Source: Unio delphinus (taxonomy: Eukaryota; Mollusca; Bivalvia; Unionida; Unionidae). Taken from it: a stretch of DNA of 64,000 bases. Below the pieces are notes generated by a model, which saw only the letters and a list, made by a program, of their open reading frames with translations, did no database searches and had not been told where the DNA came from. The position numbers and the translations under genes were made by a program. The stretch lies in contig JAQISU010000210.1 in the NCBI GenBank assembly GCA_029339505.1, positions 12,814,501-12,878,500 of the forward strand. The letters are read 5' to 3'. Of this stretch, positions 7,663-19,508 are shown piece after piece. Each line of letters begins with the position of its first letter. Position 1 is the first letter of the stretch.

Positions 7663-8333
7663 ATGTATAGAGATATGAATATAATTGATTTTTCAGCGAC
7701 TAAAACAAGAGAACCAGTTAAGCATCATGCAGCGCTACCAAACTCTATCCGCGCAATTAGAATCGGGCCATCTGGATCCGGCAAGACGCAATTATTGCTC
7801 AATTTAATAATGAGATGGATGAAGTGGGATAAGTTGCATTTAATTGCCCCTAGCGTAGACGACCAATGATGCTATGAAGTGCTAAAAGATTTTAATGAAA
7901 ACGCTTCAGAGATTGCCGGCGAGGATGTTATTGAATTTGTAACCGATATTGACGAGGCACCATCCGTGGATGACCTCTATGGAAGTATCAACAATTTAGT
8001 TGTATACGACGATGCAATGTTAGATAAACAAAAAATCCTGCTAGAATATTTTCCCGAGGCAGGCATAAAAGCACGGACGTGATCTATGTCACTCAACGCT
8101 ACACACAAATAACAAAAGTGATTCGCGATAATTGTAATGTGTTGTGTGTGTTTAATGGAGTTGATACACATACGCTACGAAATATTTGGCAGACATGGTG
8201 TTCTGATATGGACTTCAATCAATTTCGAAATTTCTTTAGTCATGCTCAGTCTGCCCCACACGGATTTGTAACAATAAATTTACATGACCCTCGGACACGA
8301 TATCGTATCGCACTGGATCAAATATTCGGTTGA
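7663..8333 (+). pseudogene. FtsK/HerA-type genome-packaging ATPase (A32-like), stop plus frameshift
   Basis: Three consecutive pieces. The first (7663-7869) has Walker A at about residues 35-42 (GPSGSGKTQLLLNLI) and ends in a TGA at 7867-7869. The same frame goes on (7879-8082) with Walker B NLVVYDDAML. A one-base frame change near 8075 leads to the last piece (to 8333), with VTQRYTQITKVIRDNCN and a C-terminal HDPRTRYRIAL. Order and spacing fit the packaging ATPases of Polintons, adintoviruses and poxvirus A32, which pump the genome into capsids. Total length about 220 codons is normal for the family. It is divergent from the PLA2 gene with almost no space between. As it stands it would not make a working protein unless the breaks are sequence errors. 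Confidence 0.85.
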
Positions 8334-8340
8334 AAAGTTT

Positions 8341-8480
8341 TTACTCATTTTTTTGATTTCATTGATTTCATTGATTTTTCATTATTATTTTTTGCCTGAT
8401 CATTGATTTTTTTGGGCCTGATTTCATTGATTTTTTGGGCCTGATTTCATTGATTTTTGGCCTGATTTCATTGTTTTAAG
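8341..8480. repeat. Subterminal tandem repeat, unit about 22 bp
   Basis: Four to five imperfect units built on GATTTCATTGATTTTTT plus GGGCCT fill the gap between the ATPase stop and the element/host junction. Likely a subterminal or terminal-repeat part of element 1. No gene seen. Confidence 0.65.
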
Positions 8481-8540
8481 CCGTAATCCATTGAATGCTA
8501 GGTTAAAAATGTCGTCCGATTCGCCCCCTCTGCTGCTTGA

Positions 8541-10290
8541 ACTGTATAGGATAGCGTCGTAAACAGTCCTGCCGCTTGGGGTAACAAAACTTGGCGTCCA
8601 CAATTAGGCTGCATGCCCAGATTGGTTGGAATCCAATATTTAATCGATATAAACACTGTGCAGACAGTAATTTTAAAATTGTTTCATCAGAAAATAGTGG
8701 AGTATGTTTTGTTTTCATTAAACTTAATATATATTAACATTTTTTGATTTTATTGGATGGTAGAAAATGACTTGTATATTCAAATGTTCTAATGACAGCT
8801 ACAAAAGCTAATGATATTAATGTCCATCACAAAAGTTTTGAATCATACGTGTACATGTGTATCTTGCCAGCTGCAGCACATTTTTATCTACTATTATTTC
8901 AAAGGACACAACACAACCTTGTTGTCAACTTCTCTATATAGATTAGTTTGATGCCATCTATAAAATTATCGTATTTGAGATAAAATCATACACTTAAGCA
9001 ATTACACTAGTGTTGTCATCAATAAAGTTTTCGTTTACTAAGTTATACCTGTTTGGATTTTCTCACAAGCTAGATCTAATATGATTAAAGTAAACCATCC
9101 ATCTCATCTGTACTATAAATAGGAGGAATATTTGTGCAGTTTATTATGTCAATTGTATCTCCTTAAAGCAGATGAGAATTGCGGGCTGTCATATTATATT
9201 TTCTCCCGAATTTCTGTACCTTCATCAGATACAAATACTCTCTCATGAATGACAAAACTTTACAAAAGCCGTTTTATATAAAAATACAATACAATAATTA
9301 GGTGAGTTAAGCACGGACGAATGTATAATGGTTTTAATAATTATTGACCCAGAACCTTTTGGTACCCATGCGCATTCGACATAATACGTGTCGCAAAAAA
9401 GTTTGTTTGATTTCACTCTACGTTCAAATTGTAACTACAATCACCTATTTGCACAGCGTTCTGTCATTTGCTACGTCATACAGATCATACAGATGGGTTA
9501 CATCAAACTGTCTTACTGCCTCTCTGTTTCTTTACAATATATTTTTTCTGACCCTAAGGCGTTGTTGTAAGGTGTATTTTATTTATTGAGTTCAGTTTAC
9601 TTGAACCAATCTGACTCGCCTTCATTGTCTTTAAATCTTAATCGTGCGACCTCATATGTCATTGTTTCAGATGCATATACTTAAAATCATCGTTGTTGCC
9701 TTGTTGTTACTATCACAATGGAACACCAAATTATTTGTGCAGTTCATATCCATTAATTTTGCTTTTTTGGACAAGATTAGTTCCGGACACAAATGTTTGG
9801 AAGTCAACCGTAGAGCGTGTCCAGACAATGCATCTTGATTAGAACATCAACGCTTCATCCATATCAAATTACGTTTGAAAAAGTGCTAATGTATCAAATA
9901 ATATAGATTAGGACGCGCTGCGAACAGAAAACGTGTTTTAAAAAGAATAAAATAAATTTTAAAAAGTAAATAAGTAAATAAAAAAGTAAATAAACTTATG
10001 ATTACCACAGAAACAATGGTAGTCAGATTTATCACATCGATTCTTTAGTTTTAAAACAAGAAATGTGAATGAGGTACCAGTTACAATTATGTAGAAATAT
10101 TGATAAATACTGGCATTCGAAACGAGAAGGTAAACTACAAAGTTTTATCTTTCATAGAAAATTCAATGATTGTAAATTTAAGTCGTTATCAATTTTGTTT
10201 TGTTCAACATAGTGTATCAATATTATTGTTAGAGAAAATCAGTAATCACTATACCACCTAAATCTGCAATGTTGTTTTTCTTTGGAAGCA
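8541..10290 (+). repeat. 5' segment of the host tandem duplication, partner of 39953-41620
   Basis: Starts at AGCGTCGTAAA (8551; also at 39963) and aligns with 39953-41620 with many substitutions and small indels; shared landmarks are CATACGTGTACATGTGTATC (8845 and 40262) and AGGACGCGCTGCGAACA (9911 and 41287). It lies upstream of gene copy A as its partner lies upstream of copy B. Frames here do not hold between the two copies, so I see no protein gene. Likely 5' flanking DNA. Confidence 0.7.
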
Positions 10291-13200
10291 CATTTAGTCT
10301 AAAATAACTATAGTTTCAGTTATAATTTGTCGTCTTAAAGTTGAATAGTTGGTATTAAGTAGAAAGTACATTTGGTTCACAACTAAAACTGGCTTCCTTT
10401 ACTCCTGTGTATGTTCACATACAACGGTAATTCGACTAAGATTTGTTTATACTGAATATGTATGAGTACGGAATTACTATTTGCTGCAAAGTGGCATCTA
10501 CAGAGAGTGAAGAAAAGGACGACAGAGTACAAGAGCAAGTCGATTTTAATGTTTAGTAATAATCGGTCATGAAGATTCATATGTACAAATTATAGAGAGA
10601 CATGTATTTAATAAAATCCAATATAGACACTTATGGTTTGTTCAAAAAGAGGAATTATTATGGGCTAGATTTGTCCACATCATTACGTTTACATTATCAG
10701 AATCGTGCATCTTTTTCCAACTACTATATTTCAAACTGGATGACATATCTCAACATAGTATCTTGAATTGCTACTTTTGATTATTATTAAACAATCGAAG
10801 TTCATATACAAAACGTTGTATAGTGTGAAATATTAGATTTTGGATGTTGATGATAAACACGAGTTGCAATATATATGTAGAGATGATATTGTTTACAATG
10901 TAGACGTGTTCAATGAGTCCCAAAATAAACGTTCATAAAGCAAACGACTTAGCTTGATATATGCATTATCCGTAAAACTACTCAAAATCTGAAATGCTCT
11001 GGTTTTGATCTGTGCATGAGTCCATAAAATCCGCATAAGAAGGCATATTAAATGTCAAGATTGATCTCGTCTTCTTTAAAGAGCTGCAAATTTACACGTC
11101 GATACAAAAAATAAATTCTAAAAAACAAATTGTCACCATATAAGGCGGATTGTGGAGTAAAAACAAGGGACAACCAATCAGCTGGTGAAATAAAATGATT
11201 ATGCCAAGATTCTGGGAAAGTTTCCCTATTTTACATTTTTGTTAATATATTTGGACTTACATCAGAAATACACGTTATACAGGTCATAAACCAATTTGTG
11301 TCCATCCAGCAAAGAGCTTATAAATGGCATAAACACATGCTATTTGATAGCAATTCACATCACGTTGCATATTGATTTTCCTACAAATGTGCGTTCTTAG
11401 ATAAGTTTGATAAACTATACAAAAAATGGTCCATAATTTTATCCACACCTAGGAATTAGAAAACAATCCAGCGTCCTTTTGAGAATTTCATTTGCAAGAA
11501 TGTTTAAATGACTTCCAAAATTGAAACACAACACTACACAATTAAAAGCGGCATAAAGCAATTAACATACAATTTATTCCGTCAGAAGGATTGGTTGGTT
11601 TTAGAATATAGACTACAGAGTTTGCCAAAAGTTATTACATGTATTCAGTAGGAATTCAAAATGCCTTTATCGATTATGGGTGGATAACGGATGAGCTCCA
11701 GCAGCAGAAAACAATTAAACTTACATTGATTCTAAATGCAGTGTTGGTTCTGCTTCGGTGCTTGACAATGATAATGCGGATTAGATTGTGTTGGTATATG
11801 TCATCAACAGTGATTTTGGTTAAATATGACATTGTCTTGTATAGTTGAACTACTGCTGAGCTTCAGTTGCATAATATTTGGAACGTTTGCTGTCAGTGTT
11901 GAATGTTGTAACTCGTGTACATATGGCATTTATAACATCCTTTGTGTGAGATAAAGTCGCGATATTTATCCCAAGATGATCCAGTCAAATTAATGGACCA
12001 AACACTGTAGGAATCTTCTTGATCATGGCCACATGTCTCGAAATTCATTCCACGTGCGGTCGCTAGGTCACAAAATTACCTAACTTGATTAATTTCGAAC
12101 ACCGCCAATGAAAATTCACAATCCATATAATCTAACAGTGACCAACCTACATATGTCGCACAGACATTCTATAATTAAAATTGTTAGGGACTTACAATAC
12201 GTACACTGGGTACTAGAAACTAAATATGTCACGAATCAGTTTTGGAACATATGCGTATCGTTAAGTCAAACAGATTATTATCGGTGTTTTTCTACCAACC
12301 TTTTAAAGATCGTGTAAGGTATAGATTTGATTAGTAGGCATCATCACATAGTCATGTTTTGTTGGCGTCCGAATCGTCAATAGAGGAATAATCTATCGCG
12401 CTTGGTATCTAGTGGGGTAAAGTTTACATTTAGTTCTTTGGTAAACGTCCATGTGATGTTACTTGAACCGCATCATATTTGTCGTGTGCGCAAATTCTGT
12501 CGGTCCCATAAATATTCCAGACATATTTAGTGTTTGATATCTTGCATCAAAAATTAAAAACATTTGGAATCGAATCCAGTTTGCTTTCTTATCGTTTGTT
12601 TCATTTGATTTAAGCGCATTTTCCTTCACCTTTCGAGACTAAAATGTCACGTTAACAGAAACGTTCTAAAAGTGTGTTTTGTTCTCTATCACGTTGTTTT
12701 TTGTTTTTTGTTTGTCTTCTGACTACGGAATTATTAATGAATATGGAAACTGCCTTACACATTCATTATGGCTTTTGTTATCCGATCTATGCTTATCTGA
12801 ATGTAAAGTGTGCTAGCGCAATTCAAACACTCGATGAATCATAACTTTACATTTACCCTGTCACATATGCAGATAGGGGTTTCGCACATATACTACATAA
12901 TTATGATTGATTCTAAGACTTGGTACTAATCGTTGCATTTAGAGCATCTGATTCCGGAATCATACAACCTTTAAATTTAAGATAAAGTCATAATGGGCAA
13001 AGAAAACGTTACTGATGCCGTCGAATAATCATCATGCAAATGGACCAGAAAATCGAGAACAAAAATAATGAAGAGTCATTAGTCTCTTTGAATTTGCAGA
13101 CATTTATGAGATTTTCCAGAATGTATAAATCCCGATTCGATAAACAGATGCAGGGCTTGTTTGTGAGCAACCCCAACTCAGTTTTAATCTTGAACGACAA

Positions 13201-14850
13201 CGCAACCTATGTCATTGCTGGTGACGAGTAAAAAACGTACAAGATCGATCTGGTACACATCAATACACGTTTCACGAACTTTCCCACTCACTTCAGCAAA
13301 CTGTAATACATCGACTATGTAGAAAAATTAAACACTTTGCGTATGCCAGATATAGTTACAATCAATCTTACAGGATGTATTAAGAAGTAAACGTTTATGC
13401 ATACCTAAAGTTCCAAGGGTTTTGGGTTGTTGGGTCTCTTGCAAAGTCATTTCGTAATAGATGCTCTGACATGTATTAGCGAACACATATGAGGTTCAAG
13501 GGTAAATGTCTCAATCTGGCACAACTAAATATAATAACATTTTTCGTCTGAAACTGATTTGTCCAACTCAACCATATGGCCAGAATGTACCGTGGAATTC
13601 CAAGCGAGGTAAACTGATGTATACTATTTAAAGCGTCGGGTCATACTAATGAATCAAAACAATGATGTATATAGTTTTTAATATACCAATGTATACAGAG
13701 TCCAACTTATATTTGTCACTATATACTGCTTACCGTGTAGACAGAATATCTTACCTATTGAATCTTGATAATTGGAATCAATTCTATATCATGAGCATAT
13801 CGTTTATATAACTGTATAAGTTTAGTAATATGAAAATCTAGATGGACATATGAATTCATATACTAGTCGTCTTTCCTCATCAAATCACACGTTGATTATG
13901 CGAAATCTTAATGATTCAAAATCATATTGTAAACATAATTGCATGTAGGAAGTGTCAGTAATTACATTTTACTAAAAAGGTCAGGAAATTAAATAATAGA
14001 TACATGCGTTCTAAATAAGTTGCTTGTGCTGGAAAATGTTAAACAACATAATTTAAAACTACAGCACACAAATGTGTCCTGTATTAAAAAATGAGATTGA
14101 TTGGGTTCGCATCTTATGACAAAAATCCATAAATAATTTCCGATCGCAGTAGTGACACATATATTAAAATAAAATAAAAACAATAATCGACTAAAGCGAA
14201 CATATACAAAAATAACCAATTTTTTTCCGAATCGAGCAAGAAAAAAAAAAAACGTTAACAATTTGAAAGCGAGACAGAATAATATGTCCGAGACTTCTCT
14301 GCCTGGCAGGATGTATCTGGTGAACATTCGGCAACATTTTTGAAGCAGATAATGTATTATAAATATATCTACGAAGTTTACAAACACATTCCATGCAATA
14401 CATGCATCGTACTTCATTATGTACGTAATACCTTAACAGGCATTAAACGACATGATTGAATTGATATCAATTATAAGCATATATTTAAGGTTGAAGAATA
14501 GATACTATACAAGGAAGTCAACTTGTAATTATGTCTTAATCAGTGCAAAGAATATTTCGTGATGATGAAAATGGTAACTAGTCGATGAATACGAATATTG
14601 CCTTTCCGAAAATTTAGAAATACTTTATGTACAAGATTAAAGATAACGAAATAAAGGATAATACAATTAAGGAAAAGACCACTACTCGTCCCAAAACGTT
14701 CATGTTTAGAAGATATTTCCACCGTAAATTTTATTTGTATTCTAGCCAATATCATTCTCACTAATTTAACAAATGTAATAGGTAATGAAGTTGAGACAGG
14801 TTCAGTTAACATTTTGAGTTCATCGAAAAAGACATTTTGTCACCAGTCTT
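10291..14850. other. AT-rich host DNA without recognisable gene
   Basis: About 4.5 kb present upstream of copy A but missing between the matching blocks upstream of copy B (41620 to about 41835). Only short random-looking frames with low-complexity translations; no RNA gene recognised. Either an insertion in A or a deletion in B. Confidence 0.6.
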
Positions 14851-15179
14851 CTTCAGTCAGTGAATGCTTTTAATAATGACCAATTTCGGGTACATTACTT
14901 GAACCACAAAGGTATTCGAATATTCTCTCCAGTGTAATCGTTGCCAGTGCGAAAATCCTCGCCTTATTCATATGGATTATATTTTCTTTTTGAACTGGGT
15001 AGCTATTGTAGCGCATCCTAAATTACAAACTTCTTATGTTTCAAACGCTTTCATTCAATTGACATTTTTAACCAATGGGAGGGCTTCAAATAACTCGTAT
15101 TCTCTTCTTTTTACCCAGTGTAAAACTTGGAGAAGGACCGAATCAGACTTCAAACTTCAATTCACGGAAGAGAGGGAAA
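14851..15179 (+). promoter_or_regulatory. Conserved upstream block of copy A (partner 41878-42198)
   Basis: This block and 41878-42198 align closely, for example TTCGGGTACATT (14885; 41909) and TGTAAAACT (15119; 42137), up to and through exon 1. The proximal promoter and 5' leader of both copies probably lie here. No clear TATA box is assigned. Confidence 0.45.
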
Positions 15180-15225
15180 ATGATATTATTTTGCGCTTTT
15201 TTGAAGATACTTTTCCTACAACAAG
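15180..15225 (+). other. Copy A exon 1 (signal peptide)
   Basis: ATG then MILFCAFLKILFLQQ, with a split Gly codon at the donor G|GTAAG. Equivalent to copy B exon 1. Confidence 0.7.
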
Positions 15226-15251
15226 GTAAGAATTTTAAGACAGTATAACAA

Positions 15252-15253
<2 letters not shown>

Positions 15254-15306
<53 letters not shown>

Positions 15307-15329
15307 CTGACTCACGTAATCGTTGTTTC

Positions 15330-15413
<84 letters not shown>
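15254..15413. repeat. (CT)n then (AT)n microsatellites in intron 1 of copy A
   Basis: (TC)n at about 15254-15302 and (AT)n at about 15334-15413, just after exon 1. Copy B also has an (AT)n at the same place (42318-42408). A shorter (AT)n lies at 15676-15698. Confidence 0.9.
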
Positions 15414-18136
15414 GGGCTCATCTTCCACCTACATCAATATATCATTAATCACTAGACAAAATAGTGTTTGACTGGTATCTTGTATATCAGCTTTTTCTGA
15501 TAATGATATGATAATCGCATAATTTCTATGCATAATTTATATGCATAGAGTCCCCACCCTTGTAGTAGTTTTAATTCACCTTCCATGCGTCCCCTCGTTC
15601 GTCGGGACTACATATTATCAATATCTATCTGTCTTTCTCGTTCTCATTATGTGTCTCTCTTTTTGTATGTCTCTTTATATATATATATATATATATATAA
15701 CACATGTGTGTTACGCCTGCTAGGAATAGTTGTTAGTCACTCATGTACTCCTGCCTCTGATTGTACTGCCTACAAGTTGGTCACTAGAGCAATCCAAGTT
15801 TGCTTGTTTGTTAGCATGAGATCAAAGGCAATCCCTGAAGCTTGCTTGCTGGTGACATATTTAGCAGACCTGTTGAAGTTTATGAGGTTCTCCATTGTCA
15901 GGCTCTGAGGCATGTTGCATATTAAAAAGATATCGAATAGGGTCTAAGCGCTAGAAAATTTGTTGACAACTTTGCGGGGTGCTATCACGTAAATGTGAGG
16001 CATACCATGTTTTACCAGTCAGTTATTTTAGTCTGTTGGAACACTGTTTCCGTGGAGAGCATTGTAGCTATCTCCGTGCCGTTCCAATAACCTTGAATAA
16101 ACAGGAAGCCTCACCCGAAACCAACTCCCCATTCTGCGAACCACTTCGTCATCTTGTCTGTAACGAGCATGCATATCTGATGGAGAATAGCCTGTGAAAT
16201 TTGAGCTAGATCTTTCGCTTCATATCACCATATACCGTCTATTCTAAATTTAACTGCATTGCGTAACTCCGTGCGTTGAGGTTCAAACAGAGCGCAATAG
16301 ATCACGAGTGGATAAATATAGTATTCAAAGTTGACACTATTTGCATCTATCATACATCTCGCTGTGGCCGTCAACACTGCAGAAGAAAACTGAGAGGATA
16401 TCAGAGACGTGGAGCGTAACGGGATTGAAATTGGTGGCACGTCAACTAGGTATATGTACCAAATAGCCACCATGAAACCAACTACATGCGTGTAATAGAC
16501 GTGAGGTTGATGACGATAGTAGCTTTTATTCCAACCATTTGGAAATAATTATTTGTGTCAGAATTGACATCAAAAGGCGACGTAAAAGCTAATATACATG
16601 CAAACGTGTAAGTCTTTCGTTGGGACAGGCGTACAAAAGACGATTTGTCCCATGTCGAAGATGGTTTTGAACAGATTCTCTGTCTAAAGCAAATAAAATA
16701 CACAAGGCTGAGACGCCGTAATAACTACATAAGTCAATTGTCCCAGATGAGGCATATAATTTTCACACCACCGACCAAACCCGAACTATGATAATCAAAA
16801 TCTATAGATGTGGCTGATACAGTTATCTATAATTTGGGAGCTGTGAGGAAAGATGATTTACCCCGAAGCATTTTGGAAATCTTCCTTGCTTCATGTCACT
16901 TCGAAACGTCAGCATGCTTAGTTGACATGGAAACTATATGTCTTGTTTGTATATAAAGAAATTGGTGATAGTGATGATAATGAATGGCACGGATTTATTT
17001 GCAGAGTGAAAGAACTTCATTTCTCGTACGATTGTCAGACGTTTACCCCTGATTCCCAGCTTTAATTTGGTATGTATGGCCTCACCGGCTTTTTGCCATT
17101 CAACTGGCGCCTCTTCGTGATCTGAAAAAATAACTGCGATATGATGATAAGGTGCATATATAGGTGCTCCAGGTGCTGCACTACTGTCTCGAGGTGCTGC
17201 ACCACTGTCTCCAGGTACTGCACCACTCTCTCCGGGTCTGCTTCACATAACACTTTCTCTAAACAGAGGTTTTGTTTTAAAGCTAGCTGTGTCTGGCCGG
17301 TAGACATTTTCCGGCTTTCTTAGCAGAACGAAACTTATCTCAACGGAATTATCTGAGAATACAACAAAACACATGGAAGAAACTTTCAACAGCTGCGTTT
17401 GCGCCTCAGACCTAAACGATTCCAACCTATTAGACGATAAAATGAGAAACCTGAAGACAGTTTGTGAGGGGCTCGTATCTCTGCTTATCACCACAATCAT
17501 ATTGGAGAAGCAAGAGAATTACGTTGACCTGAAAGCCAATGTTGGAAAAACGTTTGACAGCCCCATATTTTGGCATCATTACATTTCGCACCTTCTTTAA
17601 TGACAATAAATTGGAGCGTGAAGACTGTTCTCGGCATTAAGTACACAAGTATAATAGTCTTCTTTGGTCAGAAGCAAGATTCATTTAGCGACATGTTGAA
17701 AAGACAGGAGACTAACTGCAGATTTTGTTCTTATCACTGACTCATGACCCTGAATCTAAAACATCATCCTAATAAATGTACATCATCTTGTGTTATGTGT
17801 TTATATGTAATAGTCAATGAATAGTTATCACCGATTATTAATTTATGACTATTATTGGATTTTGCATGCACGCTTATGTTCAATTCATGTTTAAACGCAA
17901 GGGTAAACTGAAAATGCACAGTGGGTAAATCTGATTCTGAAGTGTGACTATATTTATCAATGCTTTCTCTTTTTGAAGTTTAATCAGTCGACACCAACCA
18001 TCCTAGAAACAGTAATATACAATTATGTCGGAATTATGTAAACCATGGATACAGTATGAATGGTAAGTTATTCAAACTGAAGAGGCTTCAAACCAAAACC
18101 AATACCAGAGTTAACGTTGAGAACGTTCGTGAACTC
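15414..18136. other. Intron 1 of copy A, no gene recognised
   Basis: Short frames only. A 24-bp minisatellite, unit AGGTGCTGCACCACTGTCTC, gives three to four imperfect copies at about 17166-17236. Scattered frames at 16225-16703 (-) and 17243-17600 have no family features that I recognise. Confidence 0.5.
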
Positions 18137-18417
18137 CGGTTGCAGATGAAGAGGACGTTGATCTTTTCTTCACAGCCATCTCTGGAGAAGATTACCTGGA
18201 ACCACTCATCACTGACAATGCCCAAACACTCAAAAATGTAGATATATTAACATACCTCCGCAGCACTCAATTAAAATCAGTCCACGTAGATAATGATGGC
18301 AGCACCAGGATATCGAACGCCATAGTAACAGTTGGCATTCTTGGACAAAGGAGACATCGAACTTGCCACCAACGTATAAGCTACGCACCGGTTGTTCTCA
18401 AGATCCCATGTCTATGA
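18137..18417 (+). pseudogene. Unidentified coding-like stretch without a start codon
   Basis: Open frame of about 93 codons between in-frame stops with protein-like composition (acidic start EEDVDLFFTAISGEDYLEPL, then a basic C-terminal part HRTCHQRISY). No ATG and no clear splice acceptor, so it reads as a remnant of a gene or element. I do not recognise the family. Confidence 0.3.
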
Positions 18418-18907
18418 TTGAGTGACTTTGACTATATCGCCTCCATGTTAAACAACTGAATCGCATTCATATATATATATAGGTAACTGAGCTGGGATAA
18501 TGCAGCCTGTAGTTAATTCTGGTTTCACTGGTCACATGACATATATGTTATATATCAACTGAATATCACATGCTTGTTTATATGCGCTGTATAGCGACGA
18601 TATAAAGGTTTCTGATTTCAAGATGGTTACGAAATTTATACTACATGTAAGAATGAAGCCACGTACCTATCCTTCACTCGGAGACCAAAACAATATTGAT
18701 ATGGATTTACCTTTCAGTTAGAACATCTATAATTGCTATAGACGTATATAATTGCAAAATGTTTGCTTACGTTAGGTCGTTTTCATAACATTACCCAGAT
18801 GTACACGATAGTGAAACTGGAGCCAGGCGGAATGCACTTTCTATATAATTTGGAGAACTTCGACAAATGCAGTTTTATCTTTGATCTTAGCAATCTTGTT
18901 GTGTTCT

Positions 18908-18908
<1 letters not shown>

Positions 18909-18977
<69 letters not shown>

Positions 18978-19026
18978 CGACTATATATATATATAGTCGG
19001 AGAGACAGAGAGAGAGAGAGAGAGAC

Positions 19027-19090
<64 letters not shown>
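18909..19090. repeat. Long (CT)n-palindrome-(GA)n inverted repeat
   Basis: About 60 bp of (CT)n, a perfect 36-bp palindrome at 18971-19006 (GTCTCTCCGAC, TA core, GTCGGAGAGAC), then about 85 bp of (GA)n with few interruptions. It can fold into one long hairpin and sits 50 bp before exon 2 of copy A. Confidence 0.9.
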
Positions 19091-19098
<8 letters not shown>

Positions 19099-19140
19099 TA
19101 AAAAAGAAATATTAACAAGCTATTAATATTTATATTTTAG

Positions 19141-19261
19141 CCGTGCGAGTGGCATCTGGCGAATACTGTCAGTACTACGAATCCGGCTTATCATATTCCT
19201 CCAGAACGATATAATGTGTTTACGGATGCTGTGGTACGAAATACAGTGACGTCTGTTGTTC
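19141..19261 (+). other. Copy A exon 2 with premature stop
   Basis: Acceptor TATATTTTAG ends at 19140; donor GTAAGT starts at 19262. The frame starts AVRVASGEYCQYYESG, as in copy B (AVQVVNGESCQYDYST). TAA at 19212-19214; the frame then resumes with CVYGCCG and a final CC pair. Confidence 0.75.
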
Positions 19262-19267
19262 GTAAGT

Positions 19268-19508
19268 CACATACATGCATACATACATACATACATACAT
19301 ACATACATACATACATACATACATACATACATACATACATACATACATGCATGCATACATACATACATACATACATACATACATACATACATACATGCAT
19401 ACATACAAACATCCATACATACATACATGCATACATACATACATACATACATACATACATACATACGTACATACATACATACATACATACATACATACAT
19501 ACATACAT
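19268..19508. repeat. (CATA)n microsatellite, about 240 bp
   Basis: Near-pure ACAT tetranucleotide repeat starting 6 bp after the exon 2 donor of copy A. The same repeat follows exon 2 of copy B (51068-51145). Both strands are open in several frames because of the repeat; it is not a gene. Confidence 0.95.

Larger units (their letters stand above)
1..8536. mobile_element. Polinton-like integrating element with polymerase-SF1 helicase fusion (left copy, runs off the window)
   Basis: Compact gene block with no introns, unlike the host DNA to its right. In order it holds a structural-module gene (-), three hairpins, a hypothetical gene (-), an HNH endonuclease (-), a Cys-rich gene (-), a repeat protein (+), a polymerase-helicase (+), an integrase (-), a PLA2/zinc-ribbon gene (-) and a packaging ATPase (+). 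Integrase, packaging ATPase and virion-type PLA2 together are the mark of Polinton/adintovirus-like elements. The right limit is set at about 8536 because from 8541 the sequence aligns with host DNA at 39953. The left end lies outside the window, so no terminal inverted repeat could be checked. That the genes form one element is inferred from density, mixed but tightly packed strands and the related copy at 60.83-64 kb. Confidence 0.8.

Noticed and set aside
1..8536. Element 1 left and right parts as one element split by insertion of the host locus
   Set aside because: Both sides contain the same gene (1-461 and 60911-61243) with clear divergence and a length difference, so they are two copies, not two halves.
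8503..8718. 71-codon frame on the - strand at the duplication boundary
   Set aside because: The matching duplicated DNA at 39950-40130 does not keep the same frame or protein, so it is not conserved as coding.
13989..14417. 142-codon frame on the - strand rich in Phe, Leu and Ile
   Set aside because: Composition reflects AT-rich DNA with T/A runs; no start context, motif or conservation in the partner region of copy B.
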